This document shows positions 51,247 to 61,900 of a stretch of DNA of 64,000 nucleotides, one piece after another. Source of the stretch: Brucella tritici (GTDB lineage: Bacteria > Pseudomonadota > Alphaproteobacteria > Rhizobiales > Rhizobiaceae); NCBI RefSeq assembly GCF_008932295.1, contig NZ_WBWA01000014.1, positions 62,001-126,000 on the forward strand, given 5' to 3'. Below the pieces are notes generated by a model, which worked only from the letters and a program-made list of their open reading frames with translations, did not search any database and was not told the origin of the DNA. A program made the position numbers and the translations under genes. The stretch's first letter is position 1, and each line of letters opens with the position of its first letter.

Positions 51247-52988
51247 GCAAACCTGTCCGAAGAAAACAGCGCTTGCAAGGCATCATAGGACGCCAGCACG
51301 GTTTCCATTTGCGCCGTGTGTCCCTTGACGAAAGCATCGCCATAGACCGTTTCATCCGGATATTCGGTGATGAGCGTCAATGGCACCGTATGGCGGTCAT
51401 CGACGCCGACAAGGCACGGGAAGCCGTTGATGATGCGGAAGCCCGTTTCGCCTGCATGCTGCTCGAAAAGCCTGATCTGGGCATTATTGTACGCAACCAG
51501 ACCATCAATCGCGGCCAGATGTTTCGTCACGCGGTCGATCAGTTCTTCTGCTTCCTTTTCCCAGGAGGCATGGTGGCGGATGATCAGGAAAAAGCCCTTC
51601 GGCAGCGTCCACATCGCAAAGGAACGCGGCACATAGCCGGAGAGCGGGCGCGTCCATTCATGCGACGGATAGCCGTGCAGGTTAACGTGCAGTTTCGCGT
51701 CCGTCCGCTTTTCTGCCTCGACGCGAATGGCTTTTTCGTAAAGCCCCTTGCCGCTGCGATATTCCAGATCATCACCCAGCGCCGTATAGCGCGCCGCGTG
51801 ATGCATGTGATGCGGCTGAAGTGCGCAAAGCCGCTTGTGTATCTCGTATCCGTCCGGGTTTTCCTGCGGGGAGATCGTGAAATGCGCGCCTTCGCGCGTG
51901 GCAAGCCGGTTGGCTGCGCGCAACGCCCCGACAACACCCGTCGTCTCATTGGCATGCTGACCGGCGCTGATCATCATCGCGGCATCGCTGCCCTTGCGAT
52001 ACGTCGCACGCACCGTTCGGCTAGAGCGGGTCTTGGCGTCGAATGGCTCACCGCCCAATCTGGCGATTTCACGGCGGATCTGATCGGCGGAAAGCGGCGC
52101 TTGCGCCGTTTCCAGAACCTGCTCTGCAGTCAGCGCATCATCCGTGGAAAGTGGGCGCGTTTCCACTTTGACGGACGGTTCTGCATCGCGGAAGCGAACT
52201 TCCGGCACGATTTGGCCCGGTTGCAAGCCACGGTCACCGACCGGGCGACCGGACTTTTTCTGAAAAACTTCCAGCAGCGAGAAATAGATATCCTCGTGCA
52301 TGGCTTCGGTGAGGCTCAGCGTCTCCTCATCGTAAGGCAGACGGCGATCGGTGATCGGCAGGCTGACTGCGATGTTCAGCTCATCGAAATAAGGTTCGCC
52401 GCGCTCCCAGTCATGGGCCGCAATGGTCGAAACCGTGTCATGAAACAGCTTTTCATACGAAGTCTCATAGCGCGCGCTTTCGGTCTTGCCGTCCTGTGTG
52501 ACGGTCAGCCAGCCGGTTGGCGACACCAGCGTTTCGCCGATGAAATCCACATGCACGCGGTTCGGCGCGAAAACCCGATAGCTCTCGCTCTGGCCATCCG
52601 CAAAGACCAGATCGACCTCATAATGAAAATCATCTTTGCCCGAAGCTGCGAAAGTTACCTCCACCTTCGGCAGCAACGCAGACAAGGGATAGGTTTCGAG
52701 CAGGAAACGGTTCTGTATGCAGGCCTCATGACGCGGATAACGGATCACCGCCGACTTCAGCGCCGCGCCATCCACTTCCTCCAGAAAGAAGTGCAGGAGC
52801 GGCTTATAAGCCGAATGCAGCCGCGCCTCGACGCCTGCTTCACGCAGCTTCGTTTCGGCAGCAAAGCGGCTCGGCTGATCATCGAACAGCCATGCTTCCA
52901 CCTTCGCGCCGCGCATTTCCGGTTTCAGAAAGTGCTCGACAAGCGCATGAACGGTGCGCGGATAGGTTTTCTCAAAAAGCACGCTCAT
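51243..52988 (-). CDS. M14-family zinc carboxypeptidase-like protein
   Basis: This 581-residue protein has a C-terminal zinc peptidase domain with His345 and Glu348 in HANE, the NPDGYEIH motif (377-384) and a third histidine at 438 or 443 (NLHGYPSHE). These are M14 carboxypeptidase marks. The first 300 residues match no domain I recognise. There is no signal peptide, so it acts in the cytoplasm. The ATG overlaps the stop of the DppC-like gene (ATGA). Following a dipeptide importer, it probably trims imported peptides. Activity is predicted, not shown. Confidence 0.8.
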   Translation of the reverse strand: MSVLFEKTYPRTVHALVEHFLKPEMRGAKVEAWLFDDQPSRFAAETKLREAGVEARLHSAYKPLLHFFLEEVDGAALKSAVIRYPRHEACIQNRFLLETYPLSALLPKVEVTFAASGKDDFHYEVDLVFADGQSESYRVFAPNRVHVDFIGETLVSPTGWLTVTQDGKTESARYETSYEKLFHDTVSTIAAHDWERGEPYFDELNIAVSLPITDRRLPYDEETLSLTEAMHEDIYFSLLEVFQKKSGRPVGDRGLQPGQIVPEVRFRDAEPSVKVETRPLSTDDALTAEQVLETAQAPLSADQIRREIARLGGEPFDAKTRSSRTVRATYRKGSDAAMMISAGQHANETTGVVGALRAANRLATREGAHFTISPQENPDGYEIHKRLCALQPHHMHHAARYTALGDDLEYRSGKGLYEKAIRVEAEKRTDAKLHVNLHGYPSHEWTRPLSGYVPRSFAMWTLPKGFFLIIRHHASWEKEAEELIDRVTKHLAAIDGLVAYNNAQIRLFEQHAGETGFRIINGFPCLVGVDDRHTVPLTLITEYPDETVYGDAFVKGHTAQMETVLASYDALQALFSSDRFA

Positions 52989-53839
52989 CGGGAAGTCCTG
53001 CCAGTTGGGTCGAGGCTGTCACGCAGCCAGTCGCCAAGAAGATTGAGGCCAAGCACGGTGAAGAGAATGGCGAGGCCCGGGAAAATGCTCACCCACCATG
53101 CGGTCTGGAGATAGGTGCGCCCGTCGGCCAGCATGCCGCCCCAGCTTGGAATGGTCGGATCAACACCGAGGCCGAGGAAGGTCAGGCTCGATTCCAGCAG
53201 AATATTGTTGGCCACATTGAGCGTCATCAGCACGATGACCGGACCGAGCAGGTTCGGCAGCAGATGCTGGAAGATGATGCGCCAGTCCTTCACGCCGATA
53301 GCGCGAGCAGACAGGATGAACTCGCGCTCGCGCAACGACAGCACCGAGCCGCGCACCAGTCGCGCATATTGCACACATTGCGAGACGATCAGCAGGATGA
53401 TGGTGTTGAACAAGCCCCCGCCCAGAATGGCCATCACCGTGATGGCAAGCAGGATGAACGGCATGGCCAGCTGAACATCGACAAAGCGCATCAGCGCCAT
53501 GTCCCAGAAGCCGCGATAATAGCCGGCAACGAGGCCCATGATGGTGCCGATAACCACGGAGCCAATCACCGAAACGAAACCGACAAACAGCGAAATCTTG
53601 CCGCCCGTGATAACCCGCGCCAACACGTCGCGGCCCAGCGGATCTGTGCCGAAAACATGGGCCGGATTGACGAATGGCGGCGTCAGGCGCGCCAGAAGAT
53701 CAATCTTGTTAGCGCCGCCTGGAAACAGATAGCCAGAGAAAATCACGGCCAGACAAATACAGCCGGTCAGCACGACACCGACGATGAATTCGAGGCTCGC
53801 AAAACGCGAAAACAGAACGGATGAGGTTTTGGTTGCCAT
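52985..53839 (-). CDS. Peptide-type ABC transporter permease (DppC-like), second locus
   Basis: This 284-residue membrane protein has six helices and the coupling loop ESSLTFLGLGVDPTIPSWGGML near residue 230. The external N-terminal domain contains FGTDPLGRDVLARVI. The start at 53839 (MATKTSS) replaces a much longer frame that lacks homology. It lies five bases after the DppB-like gene and overlaps the M14 peptidase gene. It forms the pore with the DppB-like subunit. Confidence 0.92.
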   Translation of the reverse strand: MATKTSSVLFSRFASLEFIVGVVLTGCICLAVIFSGYLFPGGANKIDLLARLTPPFVNPAHVFGTDPLGRDVLARVITGGKISLFVGFVSVIGSVVIGTIMGLVAGYYRGFWDMALMRFVDVQLAMPFILLAITVMAILGGGLFNTIILLIVSQCVQYARLVRGSVLSLREREFILSARAIGVKDWRIIFQHLLPNLLGPVIVLMTLNVANNILLESSLTFLGLGVDPTIPSWGGMLADGRTYLQTAWWVSIFPGLAILFTVLGLNLLGDWLRDSLDPTGRTSR

Positions 53840-53844
53840 GGGTC

Positions 53845-54768
53845 CTACTCCGTGCGGATACGCGGATCGACAAGGCCATAGGCGATGTCCACGAGAAGAT
53901 TGACGCCGATGATCAGCATGGAAAGGATCGCGATGGTGGCCTGCAAGACAGGATAATCGCGCCCCGCCACAGCGTCGAAGGCAAGCGTGCCCATACCCGG
54001 CCAGTTGAACACACGTTCCACCACGACGATACCGCCGAGCAGACCGCCAAACTGAAGGCCGAGATAGGTGATCAGCGGAATGGCGCAATTGCGCAGCGCA
54101 TGCTTGTAGAGAACCTTGTTTTCACTCAGCCCCTTGGCGCGCGCCACCATGATATATTGCGATTGCAGCGTTTCCAGCATCGCCGTGCGCACAAGGCGGA
54201 CATTGGTTGCCGTCAGGATGATGCCCATGGTGAGCGCGGGCATGATGAAGCTTGCAATGCCGCTCATGCCGCTTGGCGGCAGCCATTGCAGCGTGATGCC
54301 GAACAACAGCACCAGCATGGTCGCCAGCCAGAAGTTCGGGAAGGACAGACCCACCAGCGAACAGATGCGGATGAGCTGATCGGCCCATTTTCCACGCGAC
54401 ACCGCAGCCTTGATGCCAAGTGGCACGGAAATCACGATGGAAACGAACAGGGAGGCAAAGGCCAGCATCAGCGTGGCGGGCAGAGCGCCAGCGACGAGCG
54501 TGGAAACCGGCGTACCGCCAAGGAAACTACGCCCCAGATCCATCGTGAACAGTCCTTTGAGGAACTGCCAGTATTGAACGAAGAACGGCTGGTTGAGACC
54601 GAGACCTTCGCGGATGCGTGCGAGATCGGCTTCGGTGATGCTGCCCGCACCCTGCGTCAGCATCAATGCCGGATCGCCTGTCAGGCGGACGGCGAAAGCG
54701 ACAAGCAGCGTCATCGCGACAAGCACGAACAACGCCTGCAAAATTCGTTTGATCAGAAATCCGGCCAC
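53845..54768 (-). CDS. Peptide-type ABC transporter permease (DppB-like), second locus
   Basis: This 307-residue membrane protein begins at a GTG preceded by GGAGG at the proper distance (54768); the upstream ATG in the same frame has no ribosome site. It shows the DppB features: the FLIKRILQALFVLVAMTLL start, the GLNQPFFVQYWQFLKG loop, and the ERVFNWPGMGTLAFDAV motif near residue 260. It follows the binding-protein gene after a stem-loop. Confidence 0.92.
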   Translation of the reverse strand: MAGFLIKRILQALFVLVAMTLLVAFAVRLTGDPALMLTQGAGSITEADLARIREGLGLNQPFFVQYWQFLKGLFTMDLGRSFLGGTPVSTLVAGALPATLMLAFASLFVSIVISVPLGIKAAVSRGKWADQLIRICSLVGLSFPNFWLATMLVLLFGITLQWLPPSGMSGIASFIMPALTMGIILTATNVRLVRTAMLETLQSQYIMVARAKGLSENKVLYKHALRNCAIPLITYLGLQFGGLLGGIVVVERVFNWPGMGTLAFDAVAGRDYPVLQATIAILSMLIIGVNLLVDIAYGLVDPRIRTE

Positions 54769-54790
54769 CAGTGCGCCTCCGAAATGCTGC

Positions 54791-54816
54791 GGCAAGCCGG
54801 TCATATCCGGCTTGCC
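54791..54816 (-). promoter_or_regulatory. Intercistronic stem-loop after the second binding-protein gene
   Basis: GGCAAGCCGG pairs with CCGGCTTGCC over a 6-base loop, 17 bp after the binding-protein stop and before the DppB ribosome site. It has no T tract, so it more likely protects the upstream message or weakens read-through. Confidence 0.65.
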
Positions 54817-54832
54817 GTATTGTCATTCTTGC

Positions 54833-56362
54833 TTACTCGACAGTGACGTCCGTCAGACGCAGACGGCTGTCAGGCACCGGCACGAAGTTCTTCACGCGCT
54901 TGTTGACGCCGAAGATTGCCTTGAGATTGTAGAGTGGCATTTCCAGTGCGCGGTCGGCTGCGTAATGCGCGATTTCCTGCAGGAGCTTTTCGCGCTCGCC
55001 GCGATCAATAACCGAGCGCTGCGCTTCCAGCATCTTGTCGAGCTTTTCGTCCTTGTCGTACGGGTTCCACTTTTCGCCCGAATGGTACATGGAATAGGCG
55101 GTGTTATCGTAGTCGAAGGTCCAGCCGCCCCAGGCCTGCTGGAACATCGCGCCGGTCTTGCCCTGCGGGATGATATCGTTCAGCAGAACATTGGTGTCGT
55201 AAGGCTTGATGGTTGCATTGACGCCGACCATCTGCAGGAAGCTCGCGATGGCCTGCGCCACTTCATTGAAGCTTGCATCCTGACCGCGCACGTCGATCTG
55301 CACATTTGCGCCGGGCTGAACGCCCGCTTCTTCGAGCAGCTTCTTCGCGCCTTCCGGATCGTAAGGCAGCGGCTTCATGTTCGGGTCGAAACCGAAGGAC
55401 AGCGAACCCTGGAAGCTTGCAATCGGCTCTGCCTGACCTGCCAGAATGGACTGGATGATCGCGTCGCGATCAACTGCCATCGTCAGCGCCTTGCGCACGC
55501 GCTCATCCTTGGTGATGCCGTCAGCTGTGTTGAAACGCAGGGCATAGACCGTCGGGCCAGCCGTTGTGACGAGTTCCAGCTTCGGATCACTCTGAATGGT
55601 CGGGATCATGCCAATCGGAATGGTCGGCGGGATGACCAGATCGACGCGACCGGCCTGAAGCTCGGCAACAGCGGTCGAAGGCTCGGTGATGAAGCGGTAT
55701 TCGAGTTCGGAGAGCTTTGGCGCGCCGCCCCAATGATCGGCGAAAGCCTCAAGCTTGATATTGACCTTCGGCTCATAGGAAACGAATTTGAACGGTCCGG
55801 TACCGACCGGATGGGTGTTGAAATAGTCGTCGCCCTTTTCCTGAATATATTTCGGCGGAACGATCATGCCGCCATAACCGGCCAGCTTGGTGATCAAAAC
55901 AGGATCTGGTGCCTTCAGATGAAAATCGACGGTCTTGTCGTCGATGACTTCCACCTTTTCGATGGCGATATAATTCGAACGCTGCGGGCCTTTCGCGCCC
56001 TCGTCACCGAGCAGGCGATCAAAGGTGAACTTGACGGCTTCGGCATTGAACGGCTCGCCGTCATGGAACTTGACGTTCTCACGCAGATGGAAGCGGATGC
56101 GCTTGCCGTCATCCAGCTCATCCCACGAGGTTGCCAGTGCCGGAACGATCTTGAGGTCTGGTCCGCGATAGACGAGACCGTCGAAAATATTGGTGGCAAC
56201 AGAAGCCCAGTTGACAAGGAAAGTGTCGATCGGATCCCAGCTACCCGGGTCCTGCGGCGACGAAACGGTCAGCTTTCCGGCAGCGAAAGCCGGAGCAGAT
56301 GCAAACACTGCCGCCGAGAGAGCGGAAGCCATGAGAACGGCTTTAAGTGTTTTCCTTATCAT
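54833..56362 (-). CDS. ABC transporter substrate-binding protein, family 5, second locus
   Basis: This 509-residue periplasmic protein has a signal peptide (MIRKTLKAVLM to AFA). The family 5 signatures are VPALATSWDELDDGKRIRFHLR and VKFHDGEPFNAEAVKFTFDRLL (about residues 63-110). The ATG at 56362 follows AAGGGG. It supplies the substrate for the DppBC-like permeases encoded downstream and the fused ATPase encoded upstream. Context (M14 peptidase, 5-oxoprolinase) suggests small peptides, possibly with pyroglutamate. Confidence 0.9.
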   Translation of the reverse strand: MIRKTLKAVLMASALSAAVFASAPAFAAGKLTVSSPQDPGSWDPIDTFLVNWASVATNIFDGLVYRGPDLKIVPALATSWDELDDGKRIRFHLRENVKFHDGEPFNAEAVKFTFDRLLGDEGAKGPQRSNYIAIEKVEVIDDKTVDFHLKAPDPVLITKLAGYGGMIVPPKYIQEKGDDYFNTHPVGTGPFKFVSYEPKVNIKLEAFADHWGGAPKLSELEYRFITEPSTAVAELQAGRVDLVIPPTIPIGMIPTIQSDPKLELVTTAGPTVYALRFNTADGITKDERVRKALTMAVDRDAIIQSILAGQAEPIASFQGSLSFGFDPNMKPLPYDPEGAKKLLEEAGVQPGANVQIDVRGQDASFNEVAQAIASFLQMVGVNATIKPYDTNVLLNDIIPQGKTGAMFQQAWGGWTFDYDNTAYSMYHSGEKWNPYDKDEKLDKMLEAQRSVIDRGEREKLLQEIAHYAADRALEMPLYNLKAIFGVNKRVKNFVPVPDSRLRLTDVTVE

Positions 56363-56399
56363 TGTTTTTCCCCTTTGGGTTTCTGTTGAACTTTGTGCG

Positions 56400-58235
56400 T
56401 CAGGCTGTTTCGGCCACGAAATGCCCGGTTGCGACCTCGCGATGGCGATAGATCGGCGGCTTGTCATCGATCCGGCGCGTCGTGCTTGGAATTTCACCTT
56501 CCAGCGCAGGCCGGTTGGTGCGCGCTGACGGATCGGCAATCGGCACCGCCGAGAGAAGCCGCTTGGTGTAGTCATGCGACGGTGTTTCGAAAACCTGCTG
56601 CCGTGAGCCCAGTTCCATGATCTGGCCGAGATAAAGAACAGCGACGCGGTGGCTCATCTTTTCGACCACCGCCATGTCGTGGCTGATGAAGAGATATGCG
56701 AGCCCCTGCTCTTTTTGCAGGTCCATGAACAGGTTGATGACCTGCGCCTGAATAGAAACATCGAGCGCCGACAGGGCTTCATCGGCGATGATAAGCTTCG
56801 GCTTGGAGGCAAGTGCACGCGCTATGCAAACGCGCTGGCGCTGACCGCCGGAAAACTCGTGCGGATAGCGCTTCGCGTGTTCAGGACCAAGGCCAACCCG
56901 CTCCAGCAATTCCGCCACACGCGCATTGATTGCCTTGTCATTGTCGAGAAGGCCATGCGTGCGGATGGGTTCTGCAATGGAAAAACCAACCGTCTTGCGC
57001 GGATCGAGCGATGCAAACGGGTCCTGGAAAATATACTGCACTTCGCGACGCATGGCATATCGCTCGGCAGCGCTCATGGCCGAATAGGCCTTGCCGTTGA
57101 AGCGAATATCGCCGGAAAGCGGCGTCTGCAATTGCTGGATGGTGCGCCCAATGGTCGACTTACCCGAACCGGATTCACCGACCAGCGCCAGCGTTTCGCC
57201 CGGATAGATATCGAATGCGACCTTCGAAACCGCGTTGCAGACATGGGTGACCTTACCGAACAGGTTCTTCTTGATCGGAAATCGCACGTAAAGATCGTCC
57301 ACGGAAAGCAACGGCTTATCGCCATAACGCGCCGTGTCCTGAATGCGCTCCTCACCGGTCAGAACAGGCACGCCGTCGCGCATGGTCATGACCGGCATTC
57401 GTTTGGGGAATGCTTCGCCCGTCATGCTGCCAAGCTTCGGCACTGCCGACAGAAGCGTCTTGGTATAGGCATGTTGCGGCTGCGAGAAAATCTGCCCAAC
57501 CGGGCCTTCCTCGACCTTCTTGCCCTTCCACATGACGACCACATCGTCAGCCATTTCCGCTACCACGCCCATATCGTGCGTGATGAAAATCACAGCCATT
57601 TCAAGTTCTTGCTGCAAATCCCTGATAATATGCAGTATCTGGGCCTGAATGGTCACATCGAGCGCGGTCGTCGGCTCATCGGCAATCAACAGTTTCGGGC
57701 GGCAGGCAAGCGCCATGGCGATCATGACGCGCTGGCGCATGCCACCGGAAAGCTGATGCGGATAGCGCTTCAGCAGCCCTTCCGCATCCGGCAGCCGAAC
57801 CATTTCCAGAAGTCGCTTCCCCTCGGCAAGCGCCGCCTGCTGGGTCATGCCTTCATGCAACATCAGCACTTCGGATAGCTGATTACCGATGGTGAAAACC
57901 GGATTGAGCGACGTCATCGGCTCCTGGAAGATCATGGCGATCTCCTTGCCGCGAATGCCCCGCATTGTCTTCTGATCGGCCTTGAGCAGATCGCGTTCGC
58001 CGAACAGAATGCGACCGGACGAGAATTTCGCGCCGCTCATATCGGCAAGCCGCATGATGGAAAGCGACGTAATGGACTTGCCCGAACCGGATTCGCCCAC
58101 CACAGCCAGCGTGCGACCGGGATGGACCGAGAAGCTCAGATCGTCAACGACACGGCTCGCGCCAAATTCGACACTGAGGCCATCGACGGTCAGCAGAGGT
58201 TTTGAAACTGGTTCGCTCAACTCGGTTCCGCTCAA
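56400..58235 (-). CDS. Fused two-domain peptide ABC ATPase (DppDF-like)
   Basis: This 611-residue protein carries two complete ATPase domains: Walker [10 protein letters not shown] in the first half (near residue 40) and GESGSGKST in the second (near 365). Each half has its own signature ([28 protein letters not shown]) and Walker B. It thus replaces separate DppD and DppF subunits, as in the GsiA/YejF group. The TTG at 58235 was chosen because GAGGG lies eight bases before it and upstream sequence belongs to the regulator gene. It lies 13 bp after the MarR-type gene and 37 bp before the binding-protein gene. Confidence 0.92.
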   Translation of the reverse strand: MSGTELSEPVSKPLLTVDGLSVEFGASRVVDDLSFSVHPGRTLAVVGESGSGKSITSLSIMRLADMSGAKFSSGRILFGERDLLKADQKTMRGIRGKEIAMIFQEPMTSLNPVFTIGNQLSEVLMLHEGMTQQAALAEGKRLLEMVRLPDAEGLLKRYPHQLSGGMRQRVMIAMALACRPKLLIADEPTTALDVTIQAQILHIIRDLQQELEMAVIFITHDMGVVAEMADDVVVMWKGKKVEEGPVGQIFSQPQHAYTKTLLSAVPKLGSMTGEAFPKRMPVMTMRDGVPVLTGEERIQDTARYGDKPLLSVDDLYVRFPIKKNLFGKVTHVCNAVSKVAFDIYPGETLALVGESGSGKSTIGRTIQQLQTPLSGDIRFNGKAYSAMSAAERYAMRREVQYIFQDPFASLDPRKTVGFSIAEPIRTHGLLDNDKAINARVAELLERVGLGPEHAKRYPHEFSGGQRQRVCIARALASKPKLIIADEALSALDVSIQAQVINLFMDLQKEQGLAYLFISHDMAVVEKMSHRVAVLYLGQIMELGSRQQVFETPSHDYTKRLLSAVPIADPSARTNRPALEGEIPSTTRRIDDKPPIYRHREVATGHFVAETA

Positions 58236-58248
58236 ACTTTCAACCCTC

Positions 58249-58857
58249 TTAAAGTGTGATGGCAGACCGCGTGGCCTGATTGAATGCACCGGACATGAAG
58301 CGCAAAAGGGCAGCCACTTCGGAAAGCGTTTCTTCCGATGGGCGCGCATTGGCCGTGGAATCGACCAAAAGACGCTCGCGAATCTGCGCATAGCGCGCGC
58401 AGGCATCGGCGCCCTTGGCGGTGATCTTCACCGTCTTTTCCTTTGCCGCCTTGCCGGTCGTCAGCAAGCCTGCATTTTCAAGCTTGCGGATGGCATAGGT
58501 GGCAATATGCGTGTCTTCAATGTCGAGAACGAGGCAGATATCGGCAAGCTTTTTCTCGCGATCACGATGGCGGATCGAATGGAGAATCAGCACTTCGATG
58601 GGAGACAGTCCCGGCAATCCCGCCGCGGCCATGCAACGAACCATCCAGCGCGAAAATGCGTGCGATGCGAGAATGAGGCCGTATTCAACCTCGGACATGC
58701 CGGGCGAACCGCCTTCAGCCAGATGCGCGGATGAGACAATGGGGCCGATCGAGGCAACCGGGCGCAAATGCTTGGGCAGCGTGACTTCATCAAAGCCAGC
58801 CTCCTGCATTTCGTCTCCGGTGTTAGGCTCTTCCTCAAAAGCCTTATCTTTACCCAT
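58249..58857 (-). CDS. Winged-helix (MarR-type) regulator
   Basis: This 202-residue protein has a MarR-like winged helix at about residues 84-150 (SPIEVLILHSIRHRDREKK, then ADICLVLDIEDTHIATYAIRKLENAGLL). The wing follows (AKEKTVKITAKGAD). The N-terminal 50 residues are polar and variable. It is the first gene of the leftward peptide operon and diverges from the oxoprolinase gene. A near-perfect palindrome (58898-58918) in the shared intergenic region is a likely operator, so it may control both sides. Confidence 0.85.
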   Translation of the reverse strand: MGKDKAFEEEPNTGDEMQEAGFDEVTLPKHLRPVASIGPIVSSAHLAEGGSPGMSEVEYGLILASHAFSRWMVRCMAAAGLPGLSPIEVLILHSIRHRDREKKLADICLVLDIEDTHIATYAIRKLENAGLLTTGKAAKEKTVKITAKGADACARYAQIRERLLVDSTANARPSEETLSEVAALLRFMSGAFNQATRSAITL

Positions 58858-58897
58858 TTTGACGCTCCCGCTTTTATGTGAATTTTATGTCATCATC

Positions 58898-58918
58898 TTA
58901 TCGACATTTTGTCAATAA
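58898..58918. promoter_or_regulatory. Palindrome, putative operator of the MarR-type regulator
   Basis: TTATCGACA and TGTCAATAA form 9-base arms with a single mismatch around TTT. The element sits in the 139-bp AT-rich region between the divergent regulator and 5-oxoprolinase genes, as expected for a self-regulating MarR protein. Confidence 0.55.
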
Positions 58919-58996
58919 AATGTGACTATCAATTTCAGAAGTGTTTTCAGAATACACAACTCAATGCATCTGGAATTTTGTGTGAGGGAGCCAGCG

Positions 58997-61900
58997 ATGA
59001 GCGGAACGGGACGCGGAGTATGGGACTTCTGGATCGACCGCGGCGGTACGTTTACGGACGTCATCGGGCGGGATCCTCAGGGCCAGCTCCATGCACGCAA
59101 GGTTCTCTCCGAAAACCCGTCTGCCTATAAGGATGCCGCCGTTCATGGCATTCGCCTGCATCTTGGCCTCAAGACCGGCGAAGCGGTTCCCGCCGGAATC
59201 ATCGGCGAAGTTCGCATGGGCACGACGGTCGCGACCAATGCGCTTCTCGAGCGCAAGGGCGAGCGGCTGGCCCTTGTCACCACCAAGGGCTTTCGCGATG
59301 CGCTGCGCATTGGCTATCAGGAGCGCAAGAACATCTTTGCAACCGAAATCATCAAGCCGGAAGCGCTTTATGAAAAGGTCGTGGAGCTGCACGAACGCGT
59401 TCAGGCAGACGGCACAGTTGAAACGGCGCTCGATCCCTCCGAGGCCGAAGCAGCACTGGTTGCGCTGAAGGAACAGGGCTACAAGTCCGTCGCTATCGCC
59501 CTCATGCATGCTTATAAGTTTCCTGCGCATGAGGCTGAAATTGCTCGCATTGCGCGTGGTCTCGACTTTGAACAGGTCTCCGTCAGCCACGAGGTTTCCC
59601 CACTGATCAAGCTGGTCGGGCGTGGCGATACCACGGTCGTCGATGCCTATCTGTCGCCAGTTCTCCGCCGCTATGTTGCGCAAGTATCCAACGAACTGGA
59701 TGTCGAGCGCACCGGCGCGCGCGTCATGTTCATGATGTCATCGGGTGGTCTCACGGCAGCCGATCTGTTTCAGGGCAAGGATGCGATTCTGTCTGGCCCG
59801 GCAGGCGGCGTTGTCGGCCTCGCCCGCACCGGCGAAACGGCTGGCTTCCCGAAAGTCATCGGCTTCGACATGGGCGGCACCTCCACAGACGTCGCTCATT
59901 TTGATGGTGAATATGAACGCGCTTTCGAAACCGAAGTTGCCGGGGTGCGCGTTCGTGCGCCCATGATGCTGATCCACACCGTTGCCGCAGGCGGCGGCTC
60001 GATCCTGCATTATGACGCCGGACGTTTCCGCGTCGGCCCGGATTCGGCAGGCGCCAATCCCGGCCCGGCCTGCTACCGCAATGGCGGACCGCTCGCCGTC
60101 ACCGACGCCAATGTCATGCTGGGCAAGCTGTTGCCGGAATTTTTCCCGGCGATCTTTGGTCCCGAACAGAACCAGCCGCTTGATGTGGAACGGGTGCGGG
60201 AACTCTTCACCGCGCTTGCAGCCGAGATTGGCGATGGCCGTTCGCCGGAAGCAGTTGCCGACGGCTTCATCCGCATTGCGGTTGCCAATATGGTCGAGGC
60301 GATCAAGAAAATTTCGGTGCAGCGCGGCTATGATGTGACGCGCTATGCGCTCAACTGTTTCGGTGGCGCTGGCGGTCAACACGCCTGCCTCGTCGCCGAT
60401 GCACTTGGCATGAAGAATATTCTTCTTCATCCGATGTCGGGCCTGCTTTCCGCCTATGGCATGGGTCTGGCCGATATTCGCGCCACCCGTCAAAAGGCGC
60501 TTGGCGTCGCGCTCGATCCAGCGGCGCCTGCTGCTCTGAAGGAACTGGGTGAAGAACTGGCGCAGGAATGCGTTGCCGAACTTCTGACCCAGGGCATCGA
60601 AGCCGCAGCCGTACAGCGTCACCTGCGAGCGCATATCCGCTATGCGGGCACCGACACGGTGCTGTCCATTGAGGCCGCCTTCCCGGCAGAGGACAATGCT
60701 GATCGTCTTCGCGCCGAATTCGAAGCTGCCCATAAGCGCCGTTTCGGCTTCATTGCGGAAAACAAGGCTCTTGTTATCGATGCCGTGGAAGTTGAAGCCG
60801 TTGGCGGCGGCGCAGGCGAGACCGAAAGCGCCCAATCGCTCGATAGCGATCTGGAAGCTGCAACCGCCAAGCGGACCCGCTTCTTCTCGCAAGGCGAGTT
60901 GCACGATGCGGGCGTCGTCTTGCGCGAGCAGATGCAGCGCGGCCAGACTGTCACCGGCCCGGCGATCATCATTGAGAAAAACCAGACCATTGTTATCGAA
61001 GATGGCTGGCAGGCCCGCCTGACCGCGCATGACCATGTTGTGCTGACGCGCATCAAGGCGCTGCCCGTGCGCACGGCCATCGGCACAGAAGCCGATCCGG
61101 TGATGCTCGAGATTTTCAACAATCTCTTCATGTCCATTGCCGAGCAGATGGGCGTGACACTTCAGAACACCGCCTATTCAGTGAACATCAAGGAACGTCT
61201 GGACTTTTCCTGCGCGGTTTTCGACGCGGCCGGCAACCTTGTCGCCAATGCGCCGCATATGCCGGTGCATCTCGGTTCCATGGACGCATCGGTCGCCACC
61301 GCTATCCGCGAAAACAGCGACATCAAGCCGGGCGATGTGTTCCTCATCAACGCGCCTTATAATGGCGGCACCCATCTGCCCGACCTCACCGTCTGCACGC
61401 CGGTTTTTGATGACGACAATCGCGAAATCCGCTTCTGGGTCGCAAGCCGTGGCCACCATGCGGATATTGGCGGCATTGCGCCGGGTTCCATGTCGCCGCT
61501 TGCGGTCAATATCGAGCAGGAAGGCGTCTATATCGACAATTTCAAGCTGGTGGATCGCGGCACCTTCCGTGAAGAGGCGCTCGCCGCTCTTCTGACCGGC
61601 GCCACCTACCCTGTTCGCAACCTGACGCAGAACGTCAATGATCTGAAGGCGCAGATCGCCGCCAACGAAAAGGGCGTTGCCGAACTGAAAAAGATGATCG
61701 GTCTTTTCGGCGAGGATGTCGTCAAAGCCTATATGGGCCACGTTCAGGACAATGCCGCCGAAAGCGTGCGCCGCGTACTCGACAAGCTGCCGGACGGTCA
61801 CTTCACCTATGTGATGGACCAGCGCTGCCAGATCGAGGTGCGTGTCACCATCGATAAGGAAAAGCGCGAAGCGACGGTCGATTTCTCCGGCACGTCGGAG

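Noticed and set aside
51273..53114. A 613-codon open frame on the plus strand
   Set aside because: It is antisense to the M14 peptidase gene, has low-complexity arginine-rich translation and no recognisable domain; it is an effect of high G+C codon use.
54593..56389. A 598-codon open frame on the plus strand
   Set aside because: It lies opposite the family 5 binding-protein gene, whose motifs and signal peptide are clear; the plus-strand product resembles no protein.
56649..57878. A 409-codon plus-strand frame
   Set aside because: It is the complement of the fused ABC ATPase gene with intact Walker motifs.
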